Shown here: in pieces, positions 7,589 to 16,491 of the stretch
Position numbering within the stretch: position 1 is the stretch's first letter
How the letters are laid out: the number at the start of each line of letters is the position of its first letter
Source of the DNA: Roseiarcus sp963832305
GTDB taxonomy: Bacteria; Pseudomonadota; Alphaproteobacteria; Rhizobiales; Beijerinckiaceae
Direction of reading: 5' to 3'
DNA: 64,000 bases
Assembly: GCA_963832305.1 (NCBI GenBank)
Contig: CAWHTU010000027.1
Coordinates: 94,391-158,390, forward strand
Position numbers and translations under genes: made by a program
The notes under the pieces: model-generated
Database searches by the model: none
What the model saw: only the letters and a program-made list of their open reading frames with translations
Told to the model about the DNA's origin: nothing

Positions 7589-8548
7589 ATGAGCCGCGAC
7601 CCTCTCGGCTCGGGCGATCTCATCGCAGGGCGCCGGTTCGCCTACGCCAAGGCGGCGGCCGAGGACGGCGATTTTCGCGCGGCGGCGGAGGTTCTCGAAC
7701 AGGCTTTGGAGCGCGCGCCAGACTGGGCCGCTGCGTGGTTCGCCCTCGGCGAAGCGCGAGAGATGCTGGGGGAGATCGGCGCCGCGGTGGACGCTTTCGG
7801 AGCGGCGCTTCGCCTCGACGCCGACGACGCGCAAGGAGCGGGGGCGCGGCTGGCGCTCATCGGCCAGGGCGACGCTCCGTCCGCCCTGCCGCAAGCTTAT
7901 GTCGCGCGTCTGTTCGACCAATACGCGCCGCGCTTTGAAACCCATCTGACCGCGACCCTCTTCTACCGCGGCCCTGTCCTTATCGAAGAAGCGCTGGACG
8001 CTGCCGCGCCGGGCCGCCGCTTCGGTTCGGCGCTCGATATCGGCTGCGGGACCGGCCTCATGGGGCAGACGCTGCGCGACCGCGTCAACCGTCTGACCGG
8101 CGTCGACCTTTCGCCAGCGATGATCGAGAAGGCCGGCGAGCGGGGCGTCTATGACGCGCTCATCGTGGGCGACGCGACGGCGCTGCTGAGGCGCAAGTCG
8201 GCGGCGACGTTCGATCTGATCGTCGCCGCCGACTCGCTTGCCTATATCGGCGACCTCGCGCCCTTGTTCGCCGCTGTCGCCGCGGCCCTGACGGCGGACG
8301 GGGTCTTCGCATTCTCACTCGAGACAATCGAAGGCGAAGGCTTTGCGCTCGGTAAGTCAATCCGGTTCGCTCACTCCGTCGCCTATCTCGAGGCGACCGC
8401 CCGCGCGGCGGGCTTGAGCCCCCTCCTGATCCGCTCCGGCTCGGTCCGGCGCGAGGCGGGACGAGACGCTCCAGGGCTCATCTGCGTGTTCGAGCGGATG
8501 GGGCGGCCGGTCACGCGGCCCTCAGGACAGGCGCCAGGTATTCGGTAG
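7589..8548 (+). CDS. TPR-containing SAM-dependent methyltransferase
   Basis: Protein of 319 residues. About residues 1-90 form two TPR-like helical repeats (AAEVLEQALERAPDWAAAW, then a second). A class I methyltransferase fold follows, with the SAM-binding motif DIGCGTG at about residues 150-156 and motif II GVDLSPAMIEKA. The substrate is unknown; TPR-methyltransferases of this kind may act on proteins. The ATG at 7589 is chosen because it directly precedes the TPR region and because upstream sequence looks non-coding. Its last 27 bp overlap the 3' end of the convergent gcrA-like gene. Confidence 0.82.
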   Translation: MSRDPLGSGDLIAGRRFAYAKAAAEDGDFRAAAEVLEQALERAPDWAAAWFALGEAREMLGEIGAAVDAFGAALRLDADDAQGAGARLALIGQGDAPSALPQAYVARLFDQYAPRFETHLTATLFYRGPVLIEEALDAAAPGRRFGSALDIGCGTGLMGQTLRDRVNRLTGVDLSPAMIEKAGERGVYDALIVGDATALLRRKSAATFDLIVAADSLAYIGDLAPLFAAVAAALTADGVFAFSLETIEGEGFALGKSIRFAHSVAYLEATARAAGLSPLLIRSGSVRREAGRDAPGLICVFERMGRPVTRPSGQAPGIR

Positions 8549-9055
8549 CACGCGGGGCGACTGACGCTGATGGATGCTCCGCCTTACCCGGGCGTTTGGC
8601 GCCCGGTAAGCCATGCGGCAATGGCCGGCGCAATAGGATTCGCCCTTGACGGGCGTCAGCCCGCAAAAGGCGAACTCCCCGCTCCGGGGGTCGCCGAGGG
8701 GCCAGCGACAGGCGAATTCGCGGATTTCTTCGAAACTAACCCGCTGCATCTCTCCAATCTCGACCTCGCCAAGCGCCCACGCCGCGTTGTCCGTTGTAGG
8801 AACGAGAGCTGCGCGGTTTTTCTCGCCGCCGCGAGGAAAAGGAGAAACCGCCGCCCACTCCGCTCGGCGCGCCCGCCCGGCTCCACTGTCTGTCGAGGGA
8901 CGGCCACCGCCGCAGAGTTTGATCCCGACCCGGTTCGCTTTGCCGATGACCGCATTTCGGGACGCGACCCCGAGGGTCGCAGCGATGAAGCTCGCACTCC
9001 TTCCTTCGAGAGCGAGCCTCTTGAGATCCCCAACAGCATCGGCTGTCCACTGCAT
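8522..9055 (-). CDS. GcrA-family cell-cycle regulator (paralogue)
   Basis: GcrA proteins bind RNA polymerase sigma-70 and activate promoters carrying CcrM-methylated GANTC sites. The N-terminal helix-turn-helix is visible as QWTADAV and LGVASRNAVIGKANRVG. The C-terminal block CRWPLGDPRSGEFAFCG and SYCAGHCRMAY is the sigma-interacting region. At 177 residues it has normal length. The N-terminus deviates from canonical GcrA (MSWT, GGVTRNAVIGKVHRLG), so it is more likely a second copy than the main cell-cycle regulator. The ATG at 9055 follows a GGAG ribosome-binding site; a GTG two codons upstream is less likely. No GANTC site was seen in its upstream region. Confidence 0.85.
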   Translation of the reverse strand: MQWTADAVGDLKRLALEGRSASFIAATLGVASRNAVIGKANRVGIKLCGGGRPSTDSGAGRARRAEWAAVSPFPRGGEKNRAALVPTTDNAAWALGEVEIGEMQRVSFEEIREFACRWPLGDPRSGEFAFCGLTPVKGESYCAGHCRMAYRAPNARVRRSIHQRQSPRVLPNTWRLS

Positions 9056-9323
9056 TTTCACGGCTCCAATGGCGATCGCCGCGTCGGTCCGATCGCAGGG
9101 ACCAATGTTACGGCCGATATTCTTTTCCTATGCGCTTTCCAGGATCTTAGAACCACGAACCCTCGCAGTTCTTGGAAAATTTCCCGTTTTTTCAGCATGA
9201 TGGGAAAACAAACGGCGTGGCAATCTGGTATTTGGAATTGTCCGACGCCGATCTCTAATACGGTATGTTAACTTTGCGATACGGAATACGAAGACAGGCG
9301 TTCCGAACCGAGGGGGGACGGCG

Positions 9324-10013
9324 ATGCGAGGCGGGAGTTCGGAGCGGACCAGGTCCACGGGAACGCCGCCATACACGTCCTACCGGACCTTCAAGACATT
9401 CATCCAGGATCTTCAGGAGCACGGAGTTCCTTCACGCATCGACCGCAGCGTATTGACGCGCTTTTCAGGCGTGGTCGGCTCTCAACTCATGCATGCGCTT
9501 CGATTCCTCGGGCTGATCGAGGAACAGGGACGCCCTACTCAACGGTTGAAGGAACTCGTGAATGCGCACGGGGCCGCAAATTGGCCCGAGAAGCTCCTCG
9601 AGCTCCTTCAACGAGATTACGCGCCGATGTTCGCAATCGAACTGGAAACCGCCACGCCCTCACATTTCAACGGTGTGTTCCGGAAGGCTTTCCCGGCAGC
9701 CGAGGCCGTTGTCCAGAAGTGCGTGACCTTCTTCCTTTACGCCGCAAGCGACGCCGGCGTGAAAGTAAGCGGCCGCGTGCTCAAGGGTCGAAAGCCGCGG
9801 TCGCTGACCCCGCGCAGAAGGCCCCCGCCCGCACATCCTCCGGCCAGGGAATTCGAACCTGCCCCGTCGCCGCCGAAACCAGCGACAGCGAACATCGAGG
9901 GCAGGAAGCCATCGGAATTCCTTCTCTGGGCCCTCGACCCGAACGAGATGGACGATGAGCAGCAGGCTGCGATCTGGACGCTACTGAAGTACTTCAAGTC
10001 GAGAGGACTGTGA
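9324..10013 (+). CDS. DUF5343 domain-containing protein
   Basis: Protein of 229 residues. The first half (PPYTSYRTFKTFIQDL through SQLMHALRFLGLI) matches the DUF5343 pattern, a winged-helix-like fold of unknown function sometimes found near mobile or defence genes. A basic Pro/Arg-rich linker (about residues 150-185) follows, then a short acidic C-terminus ending in WTLLKYFKSRGL. No membrane segment or signal peptide is present. The ATG at 9324 follows an AGGGGGG ribosome-binding site. The upstream 260 bp is noticeably AT-richer than the surroundings. Function is unknown; DNA binding is a guess from the fold and basic linker. Confidence 0.75.
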   Translation: MRGGSSERTRSTGTPPYTSYRTFKTFIQDLQEHGVPSRIDRSVLTRFSGVVGSQLMHALRFLGLIEEQGRPTQRLKELVNAHGAANWPEKLLELLQRDYAPMFAIELETATPSHFNGVFRKAFPAAEAVVQKCVTFFLYAASDAGVKVSGRVLKGRKPRSLTPRRRPPPAHPPAREFEPAPSPPKPATANIEGRKPSEFLLWALDPNEMDDEQQAAIWTLLKYFKSRGL

Positions 10014-10057
10014 GAGCGTCCGGTGACCCACTTGAGCAACGAGGCCGGCAGGCGGGC

Positions 10058-10921
10058 CTACGGGTGAGAAAGCGTGCTTTCAGCTTCCTTCCGTTCCCGC
10101 CGCGCCCTGATAATGGCGGCGTTGAGTTCGCCGCCGAAGACGAACAGCAGCGCCACCCAGTAGAGATAGACGAGCGCGATCATGACCGACGCGAGACCGG
10201 CATAGGTCGAGATGTAATTGCGCAGATATTCGCTCAAATAAAAGCCGAAAGCCTCGCCGAAGGCGATGCTGGCGACGAACGTCATCGCAACGCCGGGCAG
10301 AATGTCCCCAAACCCCACCCTGTGGGCGGGGAGGATGAGATGAGCGAGAATGAGCGAAATCGCGAGCATCGACGCCGCGACGCCAATGCGCACGAACGTC
10401 AGGAGCTCATGCGCCTCCTCCACCGCGGGAAAATAGGCCGCGAGCGTGTCCAGGATCAGCGGCCCGAGCACGACAAGGAAGGCCAGCGCCAGCAGCGCAA
10501 TCGACCCCACCAGCACCAGCACCAGCGACTGCAGGCGTAGCAGCCACCACGGTCTCGGCTCGACGAGGCCATAGGCGCGATTGAGGCCGACCCGAAGCGC
10601 TTCGATCGCGCTCGAAGCAAAATAGAACGAGAAGACCGCGCCGAAAGTGAGCAATCCGCCACTGCGCGGGGTGGTCAACACCCGCTCCACTTCCTCGGAG
10701 ATCGGACGGGCCACGACCGCCGGCCATTCGGCGAATACGAGCTTCGCCGCCTCCTTGGCCAGATCGCCCGATCCGATGAACCCGGCCAGAGCCGCGACGA
10801 AAATCAGAAACGGGAACAGCGATGTAAGCAGCGTCAAGCCAATGTAGCTGGCGATCGCCCAGCCGTCGTCGGCGGCCAACTTCTCCGCCGCCTGCCAAAG
10901 GATTTTGAAACCCGCGATCAC
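10058..10921 (-). CDS. YihY/BrkB-family inner-membrane protein
   Basis: Integral membrane protein of 287 residues with about six hydrophobic helices, among them LTLLTSLFPFLIFVAALAGFIG, LVLVLVGSIALLALAFLVVLG and the final VMIALVYLYWVALLFVFGG. The family signature LYWVALLFVFGGELNAA near the C-terminus is clear. It was once called RNase BN or virulence factor BrkB, but its molecular role is not established. The reading frame starts with GTG at 10921, preceded by GAGG. It is transcribed divergently from mcd. Confidence 0.9.
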   Translation of the reverse strand: MIAGFKILWQAAEKLAADDGWAIASYIGLTLLTSLFPFLIFVAALAGFIGSGDLAKEAAKLVFAEWPAVVARPISEEVERVLTTPRSGGLLTFGAVFSFYFASSAIEALRVGLNRAYGLVEPRPWWLLRLQSLVLVLVGSIALLALAFLVVLGPLILDTLAAYFPAVEEAHELLTFVRIGVAASMLAISLILAHLILPAHRVGFGDILPGVAMTFVASIAFGEAFGFYLSEYLRNYISTYAGLASVMIALVYLYWVALLFVFGGELNAAIIRARRERKEAESTLSHP

Positions 10922-11095
10922 CCTGCCTCTCGCCTCCCCTCATCGGGCGCCATTTTGGCCCGGCGCGCAGGTCAGCGCCACCCGGACGGCCGTGAATTTT
11001 GGCGCAACGGCGCCAAAAAGACGCATTGCCACAGCGAAGGGGCCGACGCATGCTGCGGCGCAGCAACCGCCCCGACCCGCAGGAGAGCCGCTGCC

Positions 11096-12739
11096 GTGAC
11101 CCTCGACGCCCTCGCCCGCCAAGCCCATTTCGCCGCCGAGGGGCTCATGGCATGCGCGCTCAGCTCCGTGCGCGAACGCGTGAGCGAAAACGGCAAACTC
11201 AGCGGCGCCAGGATCGAGTCCGAGCAGCATGCCGCCCACGGCCTCGCATGGCTTGCGACCTATGTCGAGGCCATCAAGGAAATGGCCGCCTATGCGACGC
11301 GCATGCTGGACCAAGGCCGCTTCGGCCAGACCGAGGAACTCATCACGCGCGTCGGCTTGGGCGAGTATCTTGCCCAGATATTCGGCGGCATCCCGATGAA
11401 CCAGGGCGAAATCGTGCGGCTTGCGGACTTCGGCCTCGGCCCCGATGAAATAGCGCCGTTCCGCACCGAAGCGGTCGAGACGCTCATCGCCTCCGGCAAC
11501 ACCCGGGAGAACCGCGCCGCCCTCGCCGGGCTCATCGCCGAAGCGCGTGCAGGCGCGATCGGCGATCCTGGCCTCGACGAGACCTTCGAGGCCGTTCGGG
11601 GCGAGATGCGCCGCTTCGCCGACGCCAAGGTCGCGCCGCACGCCCAGGGCTGGCACCGCGCCAACGCCTATATTCCGCTCGAGGTCATCGCTGGCCTTTC
11701 GGACATGGGCGTGTTCGGCCTGACGATCCCCGAGGCCTATGGCGGGATGGGGCTCGGCAAGGTCGCGATGTGCGTGGTGTCGGAGGAGCTGTCGCGCGGC
11801 TATATCGGCGTCGGCTCGCTCGGTACTCGGTCGGAAATCGCGGCCGAGCTCATCCTGGTCGGCGGCGCCGAGGCGCAGAAGCAGAAATACCTGCCCAGGA
11901 TAGCGAGCGGCGAAATCCTGCCGACCGCGGTCTTCACCGAGCCCAACACCGGCTCCGACCTCGCATCCTTACGCACCCGAGCGGTGCGCGAGGGCGACGA
12001 ATACGTGATCAACGGGGCCAAGACCTGGATCACCCATCCGGTCCGCGCCGACCTGATGACGCTGCTCGTTCGCACCGACCCCAACGAGAAAGGCTATCGG
12101 GGCCTTTCGATGTTCCTGGCCGAGAAGCCGCGTGGGACCGACGCCGACCCATTTCCGGCCAAGGGCATGTCGGGCAGCGAAATCGAGGTGCTCGGCTACC
12201 GCGGCATGAAGGAATACGAGATCGCCTTCGACGGCTTCCGCCTGCCAGCCGACGCACTGCTCGGCGGCGGCGAGGGGCAGGGCTTCAAGCAGCTGATGGA
12301 AACATTCGAGTCGGCGCGCATCCAGACCGCGGCGCGCGCCGTCGGCGTCGCCCAATGCGCCTTCGAGCTTGGTCTGCGCTACGCCCGCGAGCGGGTGCAG
12401 TTCGGCAAGCCGATCATCCATTTCCCCCGTGTCGCCGACAAGCTGGCGCTGATGGCGGCGGAGATCCACATCGCCCGCCAGATCACCTATTTCGCCGGCC
12501 GAGCCAAGGACGAAGGCCGGCGCTGCGACCTCGAGGCGGGGATGGCGAAGCTGCTAGCCGCCCGCGTCGCCTGGACGGCGGCCGACAACGCGCTGCAGAT
12601 CCACGGCGGCAACGGATTTGCGCTCGAGTACCCGATCTCGCGCGTGCTCTGCGACGCGCGCATTCTCAACATTTTCGAAGGCGCGGCGGAGATCCAGGCC
12701 CAGGTGATCGCGCGGCGGCTGCTCGAGGGCGGGAACTAG
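11096..12739 (+). CDS. mcd: (2S)-methylsuccinyl-CoA dehydrogenase (acyl-CoA dehydrogenase family)
   Basis: FAD flavoprotein of the ethylmalonyl-CoA pathway that oxidises (2S)-methylsuccinyl-CoA to mesaconyl-CoA, letting the cell assimilate acetyl-CoA without isocitrate lyase. It has 547 residues. The acyl-CoA dehydrogenase core (GVFGLTIPEAYGGMGLG, TEPNTGSDLAS, RVQFGKPI, QIHGGNGFALEYPISR) is preceded by the roughly 150-residue N-terminal extension typical of Mcd (IGLGEYLAQIFGGIPMNQGE-type region). The GTG at 11096 with GGAGAG upstream gives the expected length; the frame stays open further 5' but without conserved sequence. None of the other pathway genes (ccr, meaA, ecm) is nearby. Confidence 0.9.
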   Translation: MTLDALARQAHFAAEGLMACALSSVRERVSENGKLSGARIESEQHAAHGLAWLATYVEAIKEMAAYATRMLDQGRFGQTEELITRVGLGEYLAQIFGGIPMNQGEIVRLADFGLGPDEIAPFRTEAVETLIASGNTRENRAALAGLIAEARAGAIGDPGLDETFEAVRGEMRRFADAKVAPHAQGWHRANAYIPLEVIAGLSDMGVFGLTIPEAYGGMGLGKVAMCVVSEELSRGYIGVGSLGTRSEIAAELILVGGAEAQKQKYLPRIASGEILPTAVFTEPNTGSDLASLRTRAVREGDEYVINGAKTWITHPVRADLMTLLVRTDPNEKGYRGLSMFLAEKPRGTDADPFPAKGMSGSEIEVLGYRGMKEYEIAFDGFRLPADALLGGGEGQGFKQLMETFESARIQTAARAVGVAQCAFELGLRYARERVQFGKPIIHFPRVADKLALMAAEIHIARQITYFAGRAKDEGRRCDLEAGMAKLLAARVAWTAADNALQIHGGNGFALEYPISRVLCDARILNIFEGAAEIQAQVIARRLLEGGN

Positions 12740-12828
12740 AGCGAGAGAGCGGCGCCTTGCCGAATTGAGCGCGCGGCGGCCGCATGGTAGACGCGGGCCT
12801 TACGAGGCATTCCACGGGAGGATATTCG

Positions 12829-13173
12829 ATGAAGAAATTCATGGTTCTCTACATGGCCGATCCGGCCACGTTCGAGACAATGATGAAAAACTCGACCCCT
12901 GAGATGCAGAAAAAGGGCATGGAGGCGTGGATGAAGTGGATGGGGGCGCATCAGGCCTCCCTCGTCGACGGCGGCGCGCCCTTGGGCAAAACCAAGCGGG
13001 TCGATGCGACGGGCGCCAAGGACGCGAAAAACAGTATCGGCGGCTATTCGGTTATCCAGGCCGATTCGCACGAAGCCGCCGCCAAGCTGTTCGGAAAGGA
13101 CCATCCCCATCTTCAGATGATGCCCGGCGCATGGGTCGAAGTCGTGGAGATCATGCCCATGCCGGGAATGTGA
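12829..13173 (+). CDS. YCII-related domain protein
   Basis: Small cytosolic protein of 114 residues with the YCII/DGPF-like ferredoxin-fold pattern. It begins MKKFMVLYMAD, has GGAPLGKTKRV in the middle, and ends in the HPHLQMMPGAWVEVVEI strand. Several methionines are notable. YCII-like proteins are mostly uncharacterised; some act as small dehalogenase or lactonase-like enzymes. The ATG at 12829 follows a GGGAGGA ribosome-binding site. It is separated from mcd by 89 bp and followed by a strong hairpin, so it may be its own unit. Confidence 0.8.
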   Translation: MKKFMVLYMADPATFETMMKNSTPEMQKKGMEAWMKWMGAHQASLVDGGAPLGKTKRVDATGAKDAKNSIGGYSVIQADSHEAAAKLFGKDHPHLQMMPGAWVEVVEIMPMPGM

Positions 13174-13178
13174 ATCGT

Positions 13179-13210
13179 CCGCGATCCGGTCGAGTTTGAC
13201 CGGATCGCGG
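13179..13210 (+). terminator. perfect 13-bp hairpin after the YCII gene
   Basis: CCGCGATCCGGTC and GACCGGATCGCGG flank a 6-base loop starting five bases after the stop codon. No T-run follows, so it is either a stem-only terminator or an mRNA-stabilising 3' hairpin. Confidence 0.55.
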
Positions 13211-13294
13211 CCGGCGTGGATGGCCGGAGACCGGAGCCGCCCGTCGCGTCGGACGACTTGGCCGCCGACGAATCCGGCGGCGCCGTTGGCGACT

Positions 13295-13603
13295 TTAAAT
13301 TCGCTCGATCCTCACATGCGCCAAGCCCGCCTGGCGAAAACCGAGCGCGCTCGCGGCCACCGGAGAGACGTCGATGATACGGCCCCGGATAAAGGGCCCG
13401 CGGTCGACGATCGTCACGATCGCGGTTCTGCCGTTATCAAGGTTGACGACCCGGACCCGGGCTCCGAAAGGCAGGGTCTTGTGAGCGGCTATGAGGCCGC
13501 CGTGGTATGGATTTTGATAGAATGAGGCTATACCCAATTCGCTTGCGCCAGCCAGGCCTGTAAATCCAAGAAACATTGCACAAGAAAAAATAATTCTCCG
13601 CAT
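13295..13603 (-). CDS. RlpA-like double-psi beta-barrel protein, secreted
   Basis: A signal peptide (about residues 1-20, MRRIIFSCAMFLGFTGLAGA) is followed by a compact RlpA-like domain: GIASFYQ, HGGLIAAHKTLPFGARVRVVN, DRGPFIRGRIIDVSPVAASALG. RlpA is a septal lytic transglycosylase acting on denuded glycan. The family's Asp (here in VDRGPF) is present. At 102 residues it consists only of the barrel domain, without the SPOR domain of full-length RlpA, as in many alphaproteobacterial short versions. Activity is inferred. Confidence 0.85.
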   Translation of the reverse strand: MRRIIFSCAMFLGFTGLAGASELGIASFYQNPYHGGLIAAHKTLPFGARVRVVNLDNGRTAIVTIVDRGPFIRGRIIDVSPVAASALGFRQAGLAHVRIERI

Positions 13604-13812
13604 CTACTCCACCTCACTGTTGTCGACGTTACGAATGGCCATCTGGACAACAGTTAGGGCGAAAACAAGGCGACCCTCATTTGCATTCCAGCAATGCTCG
13701 GGGTAACTTGACAAGGTCCGCGGGATATGCAGCGCGACAAAACCGCTCTAGATTCCAACGCGGCCAGCGACCCCTGCGATGAAACGGGCGCGGCGAAAAA
13801 AGGAAGCCTCGG

Positions 13813-14796
13813 ATGAAAGTGCTCATCATCGGCGCGGCGGGGATGATCGGGCGCAAGCTCACGGCGCGCCTCGCCCGGGACGGTCGCCTCGCCGGAAAGA
13901 CGATCGACCGCGCTCATCTCGTCGACATTGTCGCGCCCCTGGCGCTTGAGAACGCGCCCTTCCCCGTGACACTCGACGCCTTTGACCTCGCCGCGCCTTA
14001 CGTCGCGCCAAGGCTCGTCGCGGCAAGGCCGGACGTCGTTTTCCTGCTCGCCTCGGTGGTCTCCGGCGAGGCCGAATCGGATTTCGACAAGGGTTACGCC
14101 ATCAATCTTGGCGGAACCCAGGCTTTGTTCGAGGCGATCCGGCGCGAGCAGGCGCTTGCAGGCGGCGCCTACCGCCCGCGCCTCATCTTCACTTCTTCGA
14201 TCGCCGTCTTCGGCGCGCCATTTCCGGACAAGATCGGCGACGAATTCCTCTCGGCGCCGCTGACCAGCTATGGGACCCAGAAGGCGATCTGCGAACTCCT
14301 GCTCGCCGACTATTCGCGCCGCGGCTTCTTCGACGGCATTGGCCTGCGCCTGCCGACGATCTGCGTGCGTCCGGGGGCGCCCAACAAAGCGGCCTCCGGT
14401 TTCTTTTCCGGCATTATCCGCGAACCGCTCAACGGCAAGGAGGCGATCCTGCCGGTGGACGATTCGGTCCGCCATTGGCACGCCTCGCCCCGCGCCGCGG
14501 TCGAGTTCCTGCTCCGCGCGGCGGAGCTCGATTTAAGCCTGCTCGGGTCCCGCCGCTCGCTCTCGATGCCTGGCGTCAGCGTGACCGTCGGCGAGCAGAT
14601 CGAGGCGCTGCGTGCCATTGCGGGGGACAAGACAGCAAACCTGATCCGCCGCGAGCCAGACGAGACAATAGCCCGCATCGTCTCCGGGTGGGCGCGCGAT
14701 TTGGACCCGGCGCGGGCAAAAAGCCTCGGATTTCACGCCGACGCCAACTTTTCTGCTATAATTCATGCCTATATCGAGGACGAACTGAAGACCTGA
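13813..14796 (+). CDS. denD: D-erythronate dehydrogenase
   Basis: Extended short-chain NAD-dependent dehydrogenase of 327 residues. The GAAGMIGRKL nucleotide-binding motif is at the N-terminus. The catalytic block is TSSIAVFG followed by SYGTQKAICE (Tyr-x3-Lys). The surrounding sequence (LADYSRRGFFDGIGLRLPT, RPGAPNKAASGFFSGIIREPL) matches DenD, which oxidises D-erythronate to 2-keto-D-erythronate. The usual partner genes (otnK, otnC, otnI) are absent, so its role here could be in another tetronate or sugar-acid route. The start at 13813 follows a GGAAG ribosome-binding site. Confidence 0.85.
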   Translation: MKVLIIGAAGMIGRKLTARLARDGRLAGKTIDRAHLVDIVAPLALENAPFPVTLDAFDLAAPYVAPRLVAARPDVVFLLASVVSGEAESDFDKGYAINLGGTQALFEAIRREQALAGGAYRPRLIFTSSIAVFGAPFPDKIGDEFLSAPLTSYGTQKAICELLLADYSRRGFFDGIGLRLPTICVRPGAPNKAASGFFSGIIREPLNGKEAILPVDDSVRHWHASPRAAVEFLLRAAELDLSLLGSRRSLSMPGVSVTVGEQIEALRAIAGDKTANLIRREPDETIARIVSGWARDLDPARAKSLGFHADANFSAIIHAYIEDELKT

Positions 14797-14814
14797 AGCA
14801 GTCTGAAACCGACC

Positions 14815-16365
14815 ATGCTTGACCTGCCTGACCGAAATCGAAGCGGAGCCGATCCCCCGGCGTTCGCCCAGGCGCTCGCCCAGACCTTCGCCCGGCAGGC
14901 TGAATCGTCGGGCGTGACGCCGCTGCGCGGTTTTGGGCTCGCCACGCGCGTGCTTGCGGTCACGCTCGGCTTCATCCTGCTGGCGATGGGCCTGTTCTAT
15001 TTGACCCGTCTGGTCGCCTTTCGCGAAATGTGGCTCCACAACAAGATTGCTGCGGCCCAGACAGCTATCGAGGCCTTCGACGCTGACGGCCCGACGCCCA
15101 TTCCGGCGGACTTGTCGCGAAGAATCTTGAACAGCGTCGGCGTCAAGTCGATCGCCATCGTGACCCCCGCCGGGCGCCGCGAGCTCGTCCTTCCCGGCTT
15201 CTCGCCCGACGCCGCGGAGGCGATCGCGGCCGACGACAGCTCCTATTTCGAAGGCATCGAGGCGACCTTTCACGCTCTCTTCGCGACGCCCGGCACGATC
15301 GTGAAAGTCGGTTCTACGGCGTCGCGAGACCGCGCGGCGATCGAGGTGACGTTTGACGAGGCGCCCCTGATCGAGGGGCTGTGGCGCGTTTCGCATAACT
15401 TCCTCAACATCTCTCTCACCATCGCTGCCGTCGTCACCTGCGTGCTATGGGCCGCGCTCTGGAGCATGGTGCTGCGGCCGGTGCGCCGGTTGACCTCCAA
15501 CATCATCGCTTTTGGCGAGAGCCCGCAGGATGCTTCGCGGGTGATTGCGGCGAGCGGGCGGCGCAACGAGATCGGCCGGGCGGAGACCGCGCTTGCCGTG
15601 ATGGAGCGGTCGCTCGCCCACGAGCTCGCGCAAGGCAAGCGCCTGGCCGAGCTCGGCATGGCGGTCGCGCGCATCAACCACGACTTGCGCAACATGCTGT
15701 CGGCCGCCCAGCTCATCTCGGATCGCCTGGCGGCGATTCCCGACCCGCTCGCCCAGCGGCTCGCGCCCCGGCTTGTCGCGACCCTGGACCGCGCGATCCA
15801 GTTCTGCCAGTCGACGCTGACCTATGGCGCGGGCCGCGAACTGCCTCCGTCCCGACGGCGGTTCGATTTGAGCGAGCTTGTGCGGCAGGCGGTCGAATCG
15901 GCCCAGGCCGAAAGCGGAGAGGCGATCGACTACGACATCGACATTCCGCCGCGATTCGACCTCTATGCCGACCCTGACCACATCCTGCGTGTGCTGGAGA
16001 ACCTGAGCCGCAACGCCGCACAGGCGTTGATGATCAAGGGCGCCGAGAACGGCCGTCCCAAAGCCATTCGCTTCGCCGCCATCCGCACCGACGGGCTGGC
16101 GCTGATCGAGATCAGCGACACGGGTCCCGGTTTTCCAGCCGATCAGGCCGATCGGATCTTCGAGCCATTCCACAAGTCGACGAGCCAGGCCGGCGCCGGT
16201 CTAGGCCTCGCGATCGCGGCCGATCTCGTCACCCGAAACGGCGGCTCGATCACGCTCGCGCCAGCCAAGGCGGACGACTTCTACTGCGGCGCGCGGTTCC
16301 TCATCAAGCTCCCGACCCCCGAGGGCGCGGCGCGCAGGGTCGCCCACAATATGCCCGAGGCCTGA
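14815..16365 (+). CDS. membrane sensor histidine kinase
   Basis: Protein of 516 residues. Transmembrane helices at about 43-64 and 196-218 flank a periplasmic sensor loop. A HAMP-like linker (RPVRRLTSNIIAFGE) leads to the phosphoacceptor helix with His289 in ARINHDLRNML. The ATP-binding domain carries ENLSRNAAQAL (N box), SDTGPGFP (G1) and GAGLGLAIAADLV (G2). The kinase would phosphorylate a response regulator encoded elsewhere; none lies adjacent. The HDLRN variant resembles kinases reported to pair with remote regulators. It begins 18 bp after denD ends, so co-transcription is possible. Confidence 0.9.
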   Translation: MLDLPDRNRSGADPPAFAQALAQTFARQAESSGVTPLRGFGLATRVLAVTLGFILLAMGLFYLTRLVAFREMWLHNKIAAAQTAIEAFDADGPTPIPADLSRRILNSVGVKSIAIVTPAGRRELVLPGFSPDAAEAIAADDSSYFEGIEATFHALFATPGTIVKVGSTASRDRAAIEVTFDEAPLIEGLWRVSHNFLNISLTIAAVVTCVLWAALWSMVLRPVRRLTSNIIAFGESPQDASRVIAASGRRNEIGRAETALAVMERSLAHELAQGKRLAELGMAVARINHDLRNMLSAAQLISDRLAAIPDPLAQRLAPRLVATLDRAIQFCQSTLTYGAGRELPPSRRRFDLSELVRQAVESAQAESGEAIDYDIDIPPRFDLYADPDHILRVLENLSRNAAQALMIKGAENGRPKAIRFAAIRTDGLALIEISDTGPGFPADQADRIFEPFHKSTSQAGAGLGLAIAADLVTRNGGSITLAPAKADDFYCGARFLIKLPTPEGAARRVAHNMPEA

Positions 16366-16491
16366 AATCTGCTTCGGGCTGCGCCGCCATCGCATGGTTG
16401 ATCCCGGACGCCTGCGCGCGGCTTCAGCGCGCCGCTTCCGAAACGCCAGGCGCTCGGATAAGACTGGGCGCCGCGGGACGGGGGATTGAGC

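Noticed and set aside
9848..9870. GGTTCGAATTCC on the minus strand, resembling a tRNA T-loop
   Set aside because: No matching T-stem, anticodon arm or acceptor stem could be drawn, and it lies inside the DUF5343 gene.
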